Below, one piece after another: positions 16,359 to 25,619 of a stretch of DNA of 45,933 bases. The position numbers were made by a program, and so were the translations under genes. The stretch covers positions 1 through 45,933 of the forward strand of contig JANBVI010000042.1 of NCBI GenBank assembly GCA_024239075.1, written 5' to 3'. Numbering within the stretch: the first letter of the stretch is position 1; each line of letters starts with the position of its first letter. A model generated the notes under the pieces. That model searched no databases, was not told the DNA's origin, and was given only the letters and a program-made list of their open reading frames with translations. The DNA comes from Fischerella sp. CENA71. GTDB lineage: Bacteria > Cyanobacteriota > Cyanobacteriia > Cyanobacteriales > Nostocaceae.

Positions 16359-17804
16359 TTAGCAAATATGCCCATACAAATTAAGAACTTCTTGGATTTC
16401 ACGAGTCATTTCCTGACGCAATTTCCAAGGTAATAAAACTTCAACTTTGGAACCTAAAGCCCGCAACCATCTGATAACATAATAATCAGTTGTTCTGTAA
16501 TTTACTCGGTAGTATGCATCGGTATTAGGACGAAATTTAAGAATATTTAAAATTTCTGCTTGATGTTTCTGATCAATAACATATTGTTGAATTAAATCGA
16601 AGGTGTCCTCGTAATTAATTTCAGTAAAAGTATCGTGGATACTGATTCCATCAATATAAGCTTGATGGAAATCCTTCTCAAACCGTAATATCATCAATGA
16701 TTTTTCTTTGTAAAAGTCACATCCCCAAGCTTCTTTTAATTTTGTATTGATAGTTTTTGGAGTCGGTAGTAGATTATTATCATTAATTTCTCTTAATAAT
16801 TGAGGAACTCGAGCATCCTTCCAATTGAGCATTTCTATATTTTGTGAAAGAATACGATCAAGACGATATTTGTACCAATTAATATCACCTTTGGGAGTAG
16901 TTCCATAAGCACATAGATATTTAGCCCGTTCCATAAAATAAATACAAACTGGATAAATAACACACTCTTTTATTTGATTTTGATGGGCGCTATGATATGT
17001 CAAAATTAAAGGCGTAATTTGCCCAGAATCCCAAATTTCTTGCAATTGGCTCTGAATTTCATCTACTGCATCTTGTGTTGAGCTTGATTCTGGTACTACA
17101 TAGTCAACATAGAGAAATATCCGATGATTATCTTCGTCTATTTCCTGCTCTGAAAACTCGTCGGCTAGTACTGGTAAATTAGGGTCAAGAAAACTAAATA
17201 AACCTAAAGTACCTGCTAAATAGGCTTGTTTCTTCCTGCTTAAATTTGCTTGAGTCAGAGAAGTATTTTCGGTTTCTTTAAAATTTGGTAACTTTTCGAC
17301 TCGACGGTAATATTTGCTTCTACCAGCATTCTGATTTATTTTTTGTAGATAATTACGACTGACTAATAAATCGAAATCGCTTTGCAGAGATTTACGAACT
17401 TGGCCAAATAATCTTTCGTCTAGAAGCTTTTCTAGTTCCAAGTCAGCTATGGGTATTTGCGCTTGTAGAGAATTTCGCCATTCGTCAATGGGTACTTCCA
17501 ATTCTAATAACCATTGTTTGGTTGTTTTGCTGCAAGCACAGTTAGAATCTTGATGCTTAAGAATGTCTGCTTGCTTTTCATCCTTGTGGGTTTCGGTAAA
17601 AAAAGCTTTACGCCAATCTATATAAGTAAAGCTGTCTGGGAGACTTATGTAACCATTTTCGCTATATAGCCACCGTAGCAATGCCCATAAGCGGATAGCA
17701 CGGGTAAGATTTTGACTTTGGTCAAGGGAGCCATTTGCTAGTTTTTGCAAAACTTTACAATCTGGAGCGTGTTGAAATAGAGTATTCACAGTAGTTTTAG
17801 GCAT
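16359..17804 (-). CDS. TIGR03985-like CRISPR-associated WYL-type regulator
   Basis: A 481-residue protein of the CRISPR-associated family TIGR03985, known from cyanobacterial cas loci. The N-terminal half is helical with wHTH character; the middle to C-terminal half has WYL-like features (ERAKYLCAYGTTPKGDINWY, YKYRLDRI) and ends RWLRALGSKVEVLLPWKLR. WYL proteins usually control transcription in response to a ligand. It is transcribed divergently from the type III operon, 95 bases apart, so it probably regulates that operon and itself (inference). No lesions are seen. Confidence 0.8.
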   Translation of the reverse strand: MPKTTVNTLFQHAPDCKVLQKLANGSLDQSQNLTRAIRLWALLRWLYSENGYISLPDSFTYIDWRKAFFTETHKDEKQADILKHQDSNCACSKTTKQWLLELEVPIDEWRNSLQAQIPIADLELEKLLDERLFGQVRKSLQSDFDLLVSRNYLQKINQNAGRSKYYRRVEKLPNFKETENTSLTQANLSRKKQAYLAGTLGLFSFLDPNLPVLADEFSEQEIDEDNHRIFLYVDYVVPESSSTQDAVDEIQSQLQEIWDSGQITPLILTYHSAHQNQIKECVIYPVCIYFMERAKYLCAYGTTPKGDINWYKYRLDRILSQNIEMLNWKDARVPQLLREINDNNLLPTPKTINTKLKEAWGCDFYKEKSLMILRFEKDFHQAYIDGISIHDTFTEINYEDTFDLIQQYVIDQKHQAEILNILKFRPNTDAYYRVNYRTTDYYVIRWLRALGSKVEVLLPWKLRQEMTREIQEVLNLYGHIC

Positions 17805-17899
17805 TTGAGCAATTGTTTATAGATTAGCAGTTATTTGGAAGAGGGTATTTCCGATGCTGTGCCATAATGGGCATGACAATTTTGTGATACATCTAGCGC
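17805..17899. promoter_or_regulatory. Divergent promoter/operator region of the type III operon
   Basis: The 95-bp gap between the WYL regulator and the CARF-nuclease gene must hold both promoters. It contains TGCCATAATGGGCA, an imperfect inverted repeat (TGCC/GGCA) near 17860, a candidate operator for the regulator. The promoter boxes cannot be fixed by eye. Confidence 0.45.
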
Positions 17900-19363
17900 A
17901 TGAGTACATCAGAGTTTGATGGGTATAAAGTAGACCATTTGTTTTTGCTGATTGGTGAGAATCCTTTACCTAACTATGTTGCAGCGAAAATGCTGTTAGA
18001 GGAAGGTGGTAAACCTTATCTAGTTTTTAGTGAACGGACGGAAAAACCTGCGGAACGTCTTAAGGAGGAGCTAGGTTTAAGCGATAACGAAATGGTTCCG
18101 TTGAATAATAATGAAGCAAATTCTTACGAAATTAAGAAGAGAATTAGAGAAAAAATTAAGGAAATTCAACGGGAAATTATATCTAAATACCCAGATAAAA
18201 ACCAGTTTGGATTGAATTATACAGGTGGTACAAAAGCAATGGCTGCCCATGCCTATCAAGCGTTACTTATCCTTGATGATAACGACTCAAAAATTCAACT
18301 TAATCCTCCTCCTAGTTTCAGCTACTTGGACTCTAGTAGTTTAAAAATGTTAGTTGAACAGAAAGGTAATCCTATCCCAATAGATGTCAATTTAAAGGAA
18401 AAGCTTTCACTCAAGAATGTTTTTGACTTACATGAACCTTGGAGTCAAAAACAACCACCTATTGAAAATCCAAAATTACCTGAATTGGCAAAAGAGATAG
18501 CGGCTCTTCATACAGATGTAAATGTTGCAAGAGCATGGCGTTGGTGGTGCGATTATGTATTGCGTCGAAAAGCAAGAAACTCTCAAAAGCCAAGCGAGTG
18601 GTTAAAAGAGGATTGTTTAAAAAATATTACTATTCCCTTACAAGCAAATATTGCAGATATAAACCTAACAGAGTATTTAGTTACATTAATGAATTCAGTT
18701 AATAAGGACGACTCTGTTTCAGAAATAATTCAAAACATTCTGCATATATTTAAAGATAATGAATTTAAAAAAATCAGAGAAATGTCTCAATTATCTAACT
18801 CTTTATGGTCTTCATCAAATACTCAATATATTGAAAAGATAGTTGGGCTTATTCAATCAAGCTTGGGTTTGTCTGGAGCAGAGTTATCATTAGCTGATGC
18901 TAGCCAAAAGGGACAATTTAAAAAAATTAAGCATTTGTGTAAATGGCTTGATGGTGAATGGTTAGAACATCATGTTCTGCAAGAAATAAAAAATATCTCT
19001 TCTCCTGATAATTTTATCAGTGATAGTAAAATGTCATTTCACATTCAAGATGATAAAGGAAATGACAAATTTGAATTTGATGTTGCTTTCATTCATAATT
19101 ATCAACTTTTTGCTATCTCTTGTACAACTGATACTGAACCCGAATTATGCAAGTTAAAATTATTTGAAGCCTATCGTCGAACACGACAGATGGGAGGAGA
19201 TGAAGCAAGAGTTGCTCTAGTATGCTGCTATGAAAAACCTGAGAAAATTAAAAAAGGTTTTATGGCTCAAATTCAAGATGAGAATGTTAATGTTTTTGGC
19301 TGTGGCGAACTAGCAAAACTTTCTGAAAGTTTAAAAATATGGATTCAAAAGGTTGATAAATAA
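17900..19363 (+). CDS. CARF-domain nuclease, Can2/Card1-like (DUF1887)
   Basis: A predicted cyclic-oligoadenylate-activated nuclease acting as the accessory effector of the type III system. The N-terminal CARF domain (about residues 1-170) has the ligand-binding motif YTGGTKAMAAHAY at residue 107 onward. The C-terminal restriction-endonuclease-like domain has FEFDVAFIHNYQLFAISCTT, with Asp394 as the catalytic acid; the usual lysine position reads Thr (SCTT), a variant I recall for DUF1887 proteins. The 487-residue length fits the family. It starts the operon and its TAA overlaps the cas10 ATG (TAATG). Can2-like proteins cut DNA and/or RNA non-specifically; the activity here is inferred. Confidence 0.8.
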   Translation: MSTSEFDGYKVDHLFLLIGENPLPNYVAAKMLLEEGGKPYLVFSERTEKPAERLKEELGLSDNEMVPLNNNEANSYEIKKRIREKIKEIQREIISKYPDKNQFGLNYTGGTKAMAAHAYQALLILDDNDSKIQLNPPPSFSYLDSSSLKMLVEQKGNPIPIDVNLKEKLSLKNVFDLHEPWSQKQPPIENPKLPELAKEIAALHTDVNVARAWRWWCDYVLRRKARNSQKPSEWLKEDCLKNITIPLQANIADINLTEYLVTLMNSVNKDDSVSEIIQNILHIFKDNEFKKIREMSQLSNSLWSSSNTQYIEKIVGLIQSSLGLSGAELSLADASQKGQFKKIKHLCKWLDGEWLEHHVLQEIKNISSPDNFISDSKMSFHIQDDKGNDKFEFDVAFIHNYQLFAISCTTDTEPELCKLKLFEAYRRTRQMGGDEARVALVCCYEKPEKIKKGFMAQIQDENVNVFGCGELAKLSESLKIWIQKVDK

Positions 19364-21078
19364 TGAATAATTTAGTTGCTACAGTAATTGATACTACTGG
19401 AATACAAAAGTATATTTTTGGAAGCAATCGCTTGCGTGAAAATATCGGTGGTTCATATTTGGTTCAAGTATCAACAAGTAAATGGGTTAAAGAATGCTTG
19501 AGGGAACTGCGAAAACTAGGCCAAGTTTATATTCCCAATGATGAAACGGAAGATTTTGAAGCGCATATTGCTACAAATATAGGAATCATAGGTGAGTTCG
19601 TTTATGCAGGTGGTGGTAATACAGTATTACTTTTCAGAACAGAAGAATATGCGAAAAATTTTACTAAACAATTAACCAAGAAAATACTCCATGAAGCACC
19701 GGGATTAAATATTGTTATAGCCCATGAGGTTTTTGATTGGGATAATGACTCACTTCAAGAAGTTATGGAGCGAAAATTAATCCAAGAAAAATTGGAAAAC
19801 CAAAAGCGCAAACCAAAACCATCAATGCCAGTATTAGGTTTAGCTGTTACAGCTACTTGTGATTCAACTGGATTAGTTGCGGTAGACAATAGTAAACGCT
19901 ATGGTATTCCAGAGAATGATAGTTACTTGGTTTCTAGAGAGACAGTCGCTAAACTTAAAACAGTTGATAAAAAATATGATGAGCTTGCAAATTTAGAACT
20001 TAAAGAGAGTATTTTCAAAGATTTAAATTTGGGTGATTACCACATACCATATGACGTTGATGATTTAGGACGTTCGGAAGGTGATAGCAGCTATATTGCA
20101 ATTGTTCATGCTGATGGCAACAGATTAGGGAATCGCTTTCAGGATTATTTAAAAACTGCATCTGATAATGGAGATTGCATTATCAAAATGCGAAAATTTT
20201 CTCAATCTGTAAATAATGCAGGAAAGAGTGCTTTACGCGCGATCGCTGAAATTTTGATAAATTTAATTACAATTGAAGACGAACGAGCAGTAATTAAGTA
20301 CATAGATACAGAATCAGGAGAAATTAGCAATAAGATAATCCTGCAAAAAAGGGATGGAAAAACCTATTTACCTTTTCGTCCTCTAGTCTACGGAGGTGAT
20401 GATATTACTTTTGTATGTGATGGACGTTTGGGATTATCTCTAGCTGCAAAATTATTAAATAAATTTGAGGAATTTACTAGTAATTTACCAGATGATAAAG
20501 AGAAAGCAACTGCTTGTGCAGGTATTGCAATTGTGAAAAATCATTATCCTTTTGCTAAGGCTTATGCATTAAGTGAAGCGCTATGTATTCAGGCTAAAAA
20601 GTGGATGAAAAAAGAAACAAATAACTATCAAAAACCAATATTTTCTGCTTTAGATTGGCATATTGCAGCTAGTGGACTAATTGGGTCAATTCATGAGATT
20701 CGCAAACGAGAGTATGAAGTACAAATTCCCGAATGGAATAAGGTAGCTTCTTTAGTAATACGACCAATGCATTCAGGTTCATACGAAAATGAATGGCGTA
20801 CATGGTCTAGTTTTACCAAAGTTATTAATGAATTTAATACACACGAAGATTGGAAAGATAAGCGTAATAAAGTAATGCGATTGCGTGATGTACTGCGTCA
20901 AGGACATGAAGCGACAAAACAGTTTCGACAACTACACAGTCTTGAAAGCTTACCAAAATTTCCACAAGCTAATACTAAATTGGGAGAGGAAGGTTGGTGG
21001 AATGGTGTTTGTGCTTACTTCGATGCCATTGAAGCGATGGAATTTCACATACCTTTAGGAGATTCAAGCGATGAGTAG
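19363..21078 (+). CDS. cas10: Cas10, HD-less with GGDD cyclase motif (type III-D)
   Basis: Large subunit of the type III effector; on target-RNA binding the palm domain makes cyclic oligoadenylates. The 571-residue protein begins directly at the first palm-like domain (DTTGIQKYIFGSNRLRENIG), so the usual N-terminal HD DNase is absent. IAIVHADGNRLG lies near residue 245-256 and the cyclase motif YGGDD at 343-347 (GGDD 344-347). It overlaps the next cas7 by 8 bases. With no HD domain, the defence output probably depends on the CARF-nuclease and on target RNA cleavage by Cas7 subunits. Confidence 0.92.
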   Translation: MNNLVATVIDTTGIQKYIFGSNRLRENIGGSYLVQVSTSKWVKECLRELRKLGQVYIPNDETEDFEAHIATNIGIIGEFVYAGGGNTVLLFRTEEYAKNFTKQLTKKILHEAPGLNIVIAHEVFDWDNDSLQEVMERKLIQEKLENQKRKPKPSMPVLGLAVTATCDSTGLVAVDNSKRYGIPENDSYLVSRETVAKLKTVDKKYDELANLELKESIFKDLNLGDYHIPYDVDDLGRSEGDSSYIAIVHADGNRLGNRFQDYLKTASDNGDCIIKMRKFSQSVNNAGKSALRAIAEILINLITIEDERAVIKYIDTESGEISNKIILQKRDGKTYLPFRPLVYGGDDITFVCDGRLGLSLAAKLLNKFEEFTSNLPDDKEKATACAGIAIVKNHYPFAKAYALSEALCIQAKKWMKKETNNYQKPIFSALDWHIAASGLIGSIHEIRKREYEVQIPEWNKVASLVIRPMHSGSYENEWRTWSSFTKVINEFNTHEDWKDKRNKVMRLRDVLRQGHEATKQFRQLHSLESLPKFPQANTKLGEEGWWNGVCAYFDAIEAMEFHIPLGDSSDE

Positions 21079-21787
21079 CTACACCCTAAAAATAAAGTTG
21101 CTGAGTGATACAACATTTGGTCGTGGTGATGGAGTTGCGGGGTTAGTTGATCAAGAGTTAGAACACGATAGCTACGGATTTCCTTATTTGCGAGGACGTA
21201 CCTTAAAAGGGTTACTAAGTGAAGAATGCGATAACTTAGTTGCTGCAATACTACATGATAATCAGCACGAAAATTGGCAGAAAATTTCTGATCAATTGTT
21301 TGGTAAGCCGGGTAGTACACTTGATAATCAAGGGATTATGCATGTAGGTGACGCATGTTTAGCGAGTGATTTACGAACTGCGATCGCATCGCAAATTGAT
21401 GAGGAATCTGAAAAACAACGTAAAAAGCCTGAATATCAACCAAGGTTGAGCAATATTGACATATTAGAATCATTGACTACCATCCGTCGTCAAACTGCAA
21501 TTGACCCAGAAACAGGTTCTTCTGCTGAACGTAGTTTGCGGTCAGCGCGTGTAATTTTGCGTGAGTTATCTTTTGAGTCAACGCTTGTATTTGAAAAGGA
21601 ATTAAACACAGATTTAGAAGAAGATAAAGATATTTTGACACTTTTAATAGTAGGTACACTAGCGTTAAGAAGGGTTGGAAGCGGACGAAATCGTGGTCGA
21701 GGTCATGTGCAGTGTACTTTATGGAATATGCAGCATGAAATTACTAGAGAGATTAGTTATATTCAACGTTTCGGGAGAGGAATATGA
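21071..21787 (+). CDS. cas7: Cas7 (Csm3-like RAMP), type III-D effector
   Basis: A 238-residue RAMP backbone subunit that binds crRNA and probably cuts target RNA. It has TFGRGDGVAGLVDQELEHD, whose acidic residues sit where Csm3/Cmr4-like Cas7 proteins carry the catalytic Asp, then LRGRTLKGLLSEECD and the glycine-rich GSGRNRGRGHVQC near the C-terminus. In Synechocystis III-Dv, as I recall it, the corresponding Cas7 is fused to Cas5-Cas11; here it ends in its own stop, overlapping the next ATG by 4 bases. Confidence 0.82.
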   Translation: MSSYTLKIKLLSDTTFGRGDGVAGLVDQELEHDSYGFPYLRGRTLKGLLSEECDNLVAAILHDNQHENWQKISDQLFGKPGSTLDNQGIMHVGDACLASDLRTAIASQIDEESEKQRKKPEYQPRLSNIDILESLTTIRRQTAIDPETGSSAERSLRSARVILRELSFESTLVFEKELNTDLEEDKDILTLLIVGTLALRRVGSGRNRGRGHVQCTLWNMQHEITREISYIQRFGRGI

Positions 21788-23505
21788 AAGCAATTACTTT
21801 TTTACTACATACACAGCAACCCATTCTCGCAACATCACTTCAAGGCGACCCTAATAGCAATGTTTCTTATGATTATATTTTGGGTAGCATGATTCGCGGA
21901 GCTTTGATTAGGCGATATTTAAAATCACCACAAAATAACATTAGAGAAACTGATGATATTTTAGATTCTGAGCGGTTTCCACAAATCAAGCGATTATTTT
22001 TTGATGCTTCTAAAACACGATACTTAAATGCTTACCCTGTTGCAAATAATAAGCAACGTGCTTTACCAATACCACTTTCTCTATATAAAAATAAAGGTGA
22101 TGAATTATCAGAAGAAGATTCTACAGATGTTTATGATTTTAGTAAGATTCCAGTTGATGAAAAGGAAGAATATTTACCGGATGATTTTTCTGCTAAATTA
22201 CTAAATGAAAGTTTCTGTAATCTCGATGATGAAGAGATAATTGTTCATCGAGTTAAGCGGAGAATAAACATACATAACCAACGCGATCGCAAACGTGGAA
22301 AAGGTACTGATAGTAATGGCGCAGTATTCAGTTATGATGCTATAGATGCAGGGCAAACTTTTCAAGGAGTAATACTTTGTGACTCACAAGAAGACAAACT
22401 TATTATTGAATATTTACTAAAATCACAGGATATTTGGTTAGGTGGTTCTCAAAGTGCAGGTTACGGACATACAAAAATAGAGTTAATTTCAAATGATAGT
22501 AATTGGTCGGAAGTTGCAATAAATTTAGATGCCCGTCTCCAAAATAAAAAAAATATTACAATTACACTTCTTAGTGACACAATTTTAATTGATAATCATG
22601 GGCAATATTCGGCACTTCCAGATATATTGCGTCAAAGAATTTCCCAAGCTTTAAAGTTAGATACAGAACTTGAATTTCAAGAAAATGCTATTTATACTAG
22701 TAGCATCATTGTCGGAGGGTTTAACCACAAGTGGGGTCTACCTTTACCACAAACACCTGCTTTAGCTGCTGGAAGTGTATTTGTTTTAAAAAAAACTGGT
22801 ATAGATTTAAAGCAATTACAAAAACTTGAAGAACAAGGAATTGGTGAACGTAGAGTTGAAGGCTTTGGACGCATTGTAGTTAACTGGTTAGATGAAGATG
22901 TAACTAAATATCAAGTTAACTTAAGCACACCAGAAACTGAAAACCAGCAAGATAAGAATAAATTAGAATTACTGAGCGCACATTCACTCAAAATAGTAGA
23001 AAATATTGCAACAAGAATTATCAAAAAAAATCTTGATATTTTAATAACGAAAAGAGTTAGTAGTATAGAAATAAAGAAAGAAAATATTTCTAATAGCCAA
23101 CTTTCAAGATTGATGATTATTACCAGACAGGCGTTATCTCAACTTGAACTAGAACGAACTAAACCTGAATCTCAGCGTAAGACCATATTAGAATTATCAG
23201 AATCTATAAGTAGCTTACTAAAGAATTTATCTTCTAATGCTCGTAGCCAATTTGAACGTACTCGTTTAAATACAGGTGAACGATTGGATGAGCAAATACA
23301 TGAATGGCTCAAATCACCAAAAGGTTGGATAGAACGTGATTGGTCTAGCGATCCACAAACTAAAAATATGGTTGAGAATAACAAGCCATACATCAAAATT
23401 GCTAATGTGCCAAAAAGTATTGATGATTACCTTGCATTAGAATATACATTTCGTTTAATTATCACAATTACTAAAAAGACTATAAAGGATAAAAATAATG
23501 ATTGA
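21784..23505 (+). CDS. csx10: Csx10-like Cas5 subunit with helical C-terminal (Cas11-like) region
   Basis: A 573-residue protein. Residues about 1-380 contain two ferredoxin-fold RAMP-like modules: GDPNSNVSYDYILGSMIRGA at the start, GGSQSAGYGHTKI in the middle and GIGERRVEGFGRIVVNW at the end of the second. Residues about 390-570 are helical and charged, in the place of the Cas11-like part of III-Dv Cas7-Cas5-Cas11 fusions. It is expected to bind the crRNA 5' handle next to Cas10. A GGGAGAGGA site precedes the ATG, which overlaps the cas7 stop. It overlaps the next gene by 8 bases. Confidence 0.75.
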   Translation: MKAITFLLHTQQPILATSLQGDPNSNVSYDYILGSMIRGALIRRYLKSPQNNIRETDDILDSERFPQIKRLFFDASKTRYLNAYPVANNKQRALPIPLSLYKNKGDELSEEDSTDVYDFSKIPVDEKEEYLPDDFSAKLLNESFCNLDDEEIIVHRVKRRINIHNQRDRKRGKGTDSNGAVFSYDAIDAGQTFQGVILCDSQEDKLIIEYLLKSQDIWLGGSQSAGYGHTKIELISNDSNWSEVAINLDARLQNKKNITITLLSDTILIDNHGQYSALPDILRQRISQALKLDTELEFQENAIYTSSIIVGGFNHKWGLPLPQTPALAAGSVFVLKKTGIDLKQLQKLEEQGIGERRVEGFGRIVVNWLDEDVTKYQVNLSTPETENQQDKNKLELLSAHSLKIVENIATRIIKKNLDILITKRVSSIEIKKENISNSQLSRLMIITRQALSQLELERTKPESQRKTILELSESISSLLKNLSSNARSQFERTRLNTGERLDEQIHEWLKSPKGWIERDWSSDPQTKNMVENNKPYIKIANVPKSIDDYLALEYTFRLIITITKKTIKDKNND

Positions 23506-25030
23506 AATGCGCCATATTTCAAATCGCAATATTATTAAACGAATAATTGTACGCGGTAAATTAATTTTAAATACTCCCACTTGTTTAGGTAGTGGTGACG
23601 CAGATAGTCCGCTTGATTTGGCTTTACTAAGAGATAGCACTAGCAATCATGCTTTGTTAACAGGTTCATCTATCGCAGGAGCATTAAGAAACTATCTGCG
23701 TGAATACGATAGAGGTTATAGTGTCAAGGAAAACCGTAATGAGATCACAACTAAATTATTTGGAGATTTATTTGCTTATAAGAATGAAGAAAAATTATCA
23801 GAAAATGAAAAAATACAGCTTCGAGAAAAAGACAATCAAAGTCTTTTAATTATTGATGATGCCGTAAGTACAACTGCTATTCAAGCGGAAATTCGTGATG
23901 GAGTTAAAATTGATAGTGTAACTAATACAGCAGCAAATAAAGCGAAGTATGATTTGGAAGTATTAGAAGCAGGAACTGAGTTTAATTTAAATTTTGAGTT
24001 ACTTATCGAAACTGATGAACATACTTTAATAAAAGCATTAGCAATAGCATTGCAAGGATTAGAAACAGGTCAAATCAATCTAGGAATTAAAAAACATCGG
24101 GGTTTTGGTCGCTGTCATGTGGAAAAATGGCAAGTATGGCAATTTGATTTAAGAGAATACGAACAACGCATACAATGGTTAAACTTTCCGCATTGGGAAT
24201 CGGGTTTTTTAAATGATACTCATGACAATATCGCTGATGCTTTGGGCGTATCTCTAGATTGGGAAGATAAAAGACAGCACATTACCATCACAGCTATATT
24301 TACCCTCGCCAGTCCTTTATTAATTCGCTCCGCACAAGCATCGACGGATAAAGCACCCGATGTTGTTAATGAAAATGAAGGAATAATCTCGGAAAAGAAA
24401 ACCAAAACCGCACAAGCATCGACGGATAAAGCACCCGACGTTGTACATCTCAAGTCTCGACGCAATGGTAATTTGAAATCAATATTATCCGGTACAAGTT
24501 TAACTGGTGTGTTGCGACATCGTGCGGAAAGGATAATTAATACTATTGGTGTAAATATAAATATTGTTAACGATATATTTGGATTCGTTGATGAAAATAC
24601 CAAAAAAGCAAAAGCCAGCCGTTTAATTGTTGACGAAGTTGAAATTAATAACACTACAGATTTAGTCCAAAATCGGATTGCGATCGATAGATTTACAGGT
24701 GGAGCTTTGCATGGTGCGTTGTTCAACGAGCAACCTGTTTTTGGAAATGATGAAACAAGTTTAGTCATTACACTAGAATTGCGTCAACCAAAGCATTACG
24801 AAATTGGGTTACTACTTTTATTGCTCAAAGATTTATGGACTGGTGATTTACCTGTAGGTGGAACCAGTAGTATTGGACGGGGAAGGTTACAGGGAAAACA
24901 CGCAACTATTGAGTTTGACAAGAAAACTTGGGTAATTGAACAAAAGTCAGTAAATGAACCTTTATTAATAGATAATGCTGAAGATTTAGAAACATTTGTT
25001 GCTGCTTTACATCAGGAGGTAACTACTTGA
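23498..25030 (+). CDS. cas7-2x: Double Cas7 (Cas7-2x), type III-D effector
   Basis: A 510-residue protein with two Cas7 modules in tandem. Module 1: TCLGSGDADSPLDLALLRD, LLTGSSIAGALRNYLRE, HRGFGRCHVEKW. Module 2: FTLASPLLIRS, ILSGTSLTGVLRHRAERI, GGTSSIGRGRLQGKHA. This repeats the pattern of Csm3-like subunits and matches the Cas7-2x subunit of III-Dv complexes. Each module may provide one RNA-cleaving Asp. In module 2 the loop before ILSGTS contains a duplicated 12-residue stretch (AQASTDKAPDVV twice), so the active-site loop is enlarged. Its stop overlaps the csx19 TTG start by 4 bases. Confidence 0.82.
   Translation: MIEMRHISNRNIIKRIIVRGKLILNTPTCLGSGDADSPLDLALLRDSTSNHALLTGSSIAGALRNYLREYDRGYSVKENRNEITTKLFGDLFAYKNEEKLSENEKIQLREKDNQSLLIIDDAVSTTAIQAEIRDGVKIDSVTNTAANKAKYDLEVLEAGTEFNLNFELLIETDEHTLIKALAIALQGLETGQINLGIKKHRGFGRCHVEKWQVWQFDLREYEQRIQWLNFPHWESGFLNDTHDNIADALGVSLDWEDKRQHITITAIFTLASPLLIRSAQASTDKAPDVVNENEGIISEKKTKTAQASTDKAPDVVHLKSRRNGNLKSILSGTSLTGVLRHRAERIINTIGVNINIVNDIFGFVDENTKKAKASRLIVDEVEINNTTDLVQNRIAIDRFTGGALHGALFNEQPVFGNDETSLVITLELRQPKHYEIGLLLLLLKDLWTGDLPVGGTSSIGRGRLQGKHATIEFDKKTWVIEQKSVNEPLLIDNAEDLETFVAALHQEVTT
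24331..24447 (+). repeat. Direct repeat inside cas7-2x
   Basis: A 36-bp unit (GCACAAGCATCGACGGATAA and following bases to TTGT) occurs at about 24331-24366 and 24412-24447 with one T/C difference, 81 bases apart, in frame. It encodes AQASTDKAPDVV twice. Confidence 0.9.
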
Positions 25031-25619
25031 ATAAACCAAAGCGTAAACCTTGAAAAATTCCAGCTAATTTTGATATCAAAACCTGGTTGGAAGTACAAGC
25101 GAGTCAATACAAATTAAAGTTTTTATTAGCACATGCTGAAGATGGAGTAATTTGGGGTAAATTTCAAGATGGAAATTTGATAACAGCAGATAGTATATTT
25201 TCTGAATTTGCCAAATTACCTAAATTACGTAAATTAACATTACAAGAATGTCGAATTTTGGTGAAAGTTCTGAAGTGATGCTTTGGAAAACTGATGAGGG
25301 TTTTAAAGCGCGTCTTATTCAAGATGAAAAAAATACAGAATTTATTCCTGAAAATCAGATTCTTTGGGGTACACAAGCAAAAACAATTAGCGATGGTTTT
25401 ACTTTAGTATCGGATGGTTCGCAAGGTTTGTGCCATGCTGTACCTTTAGTTGATATTAATTTTGATGCCAAGCAAAAATTATATCGTCCATTGCGTTTAT
25501 GTGTTCGCCATTATATTAATTATGACGAAGAAACTGGTTTAGCTCGTATTGATTTAAGTCGCTTAGTTAAGCTTACTACAGAAAAGGAGTTAGCAAATGC
25601 TTCCCAGACATCTAAATAA
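25027..25619 (+). pseudogene. csx19: csx19 with a premature stop and a frameshift
   Basis: The position between Cas7-2x and the Cas7-insertion gene, and the size, fit Csx19 of type III-D(v). The gene starts at TTG 25027, overlapping the previous stop, but meets TGA at 25051-25053 after 8 codons. The same frame continues from KIPANFDIKTWLEVQ to LTLQECRI, then one T is missing in a T-run near 25258, shifting to the frame GESSEVMLWKTDEGFKARLI that runs to the end at 25619. Restoring one base gives a continuous protein of about 197 residues. Two lesions argue for real decay rather than one sequencing error. Weak internal starts (TTG 25087, 25248) give two partial products. Confidence 0.8.

Noticed and set aside
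24220-24768. Minus-strand 182-codon frame inside cas7-2x
   Set aside because: Antisense shadow of a clear RAMP gene; its apparent repeat comes from the duplicated segment.
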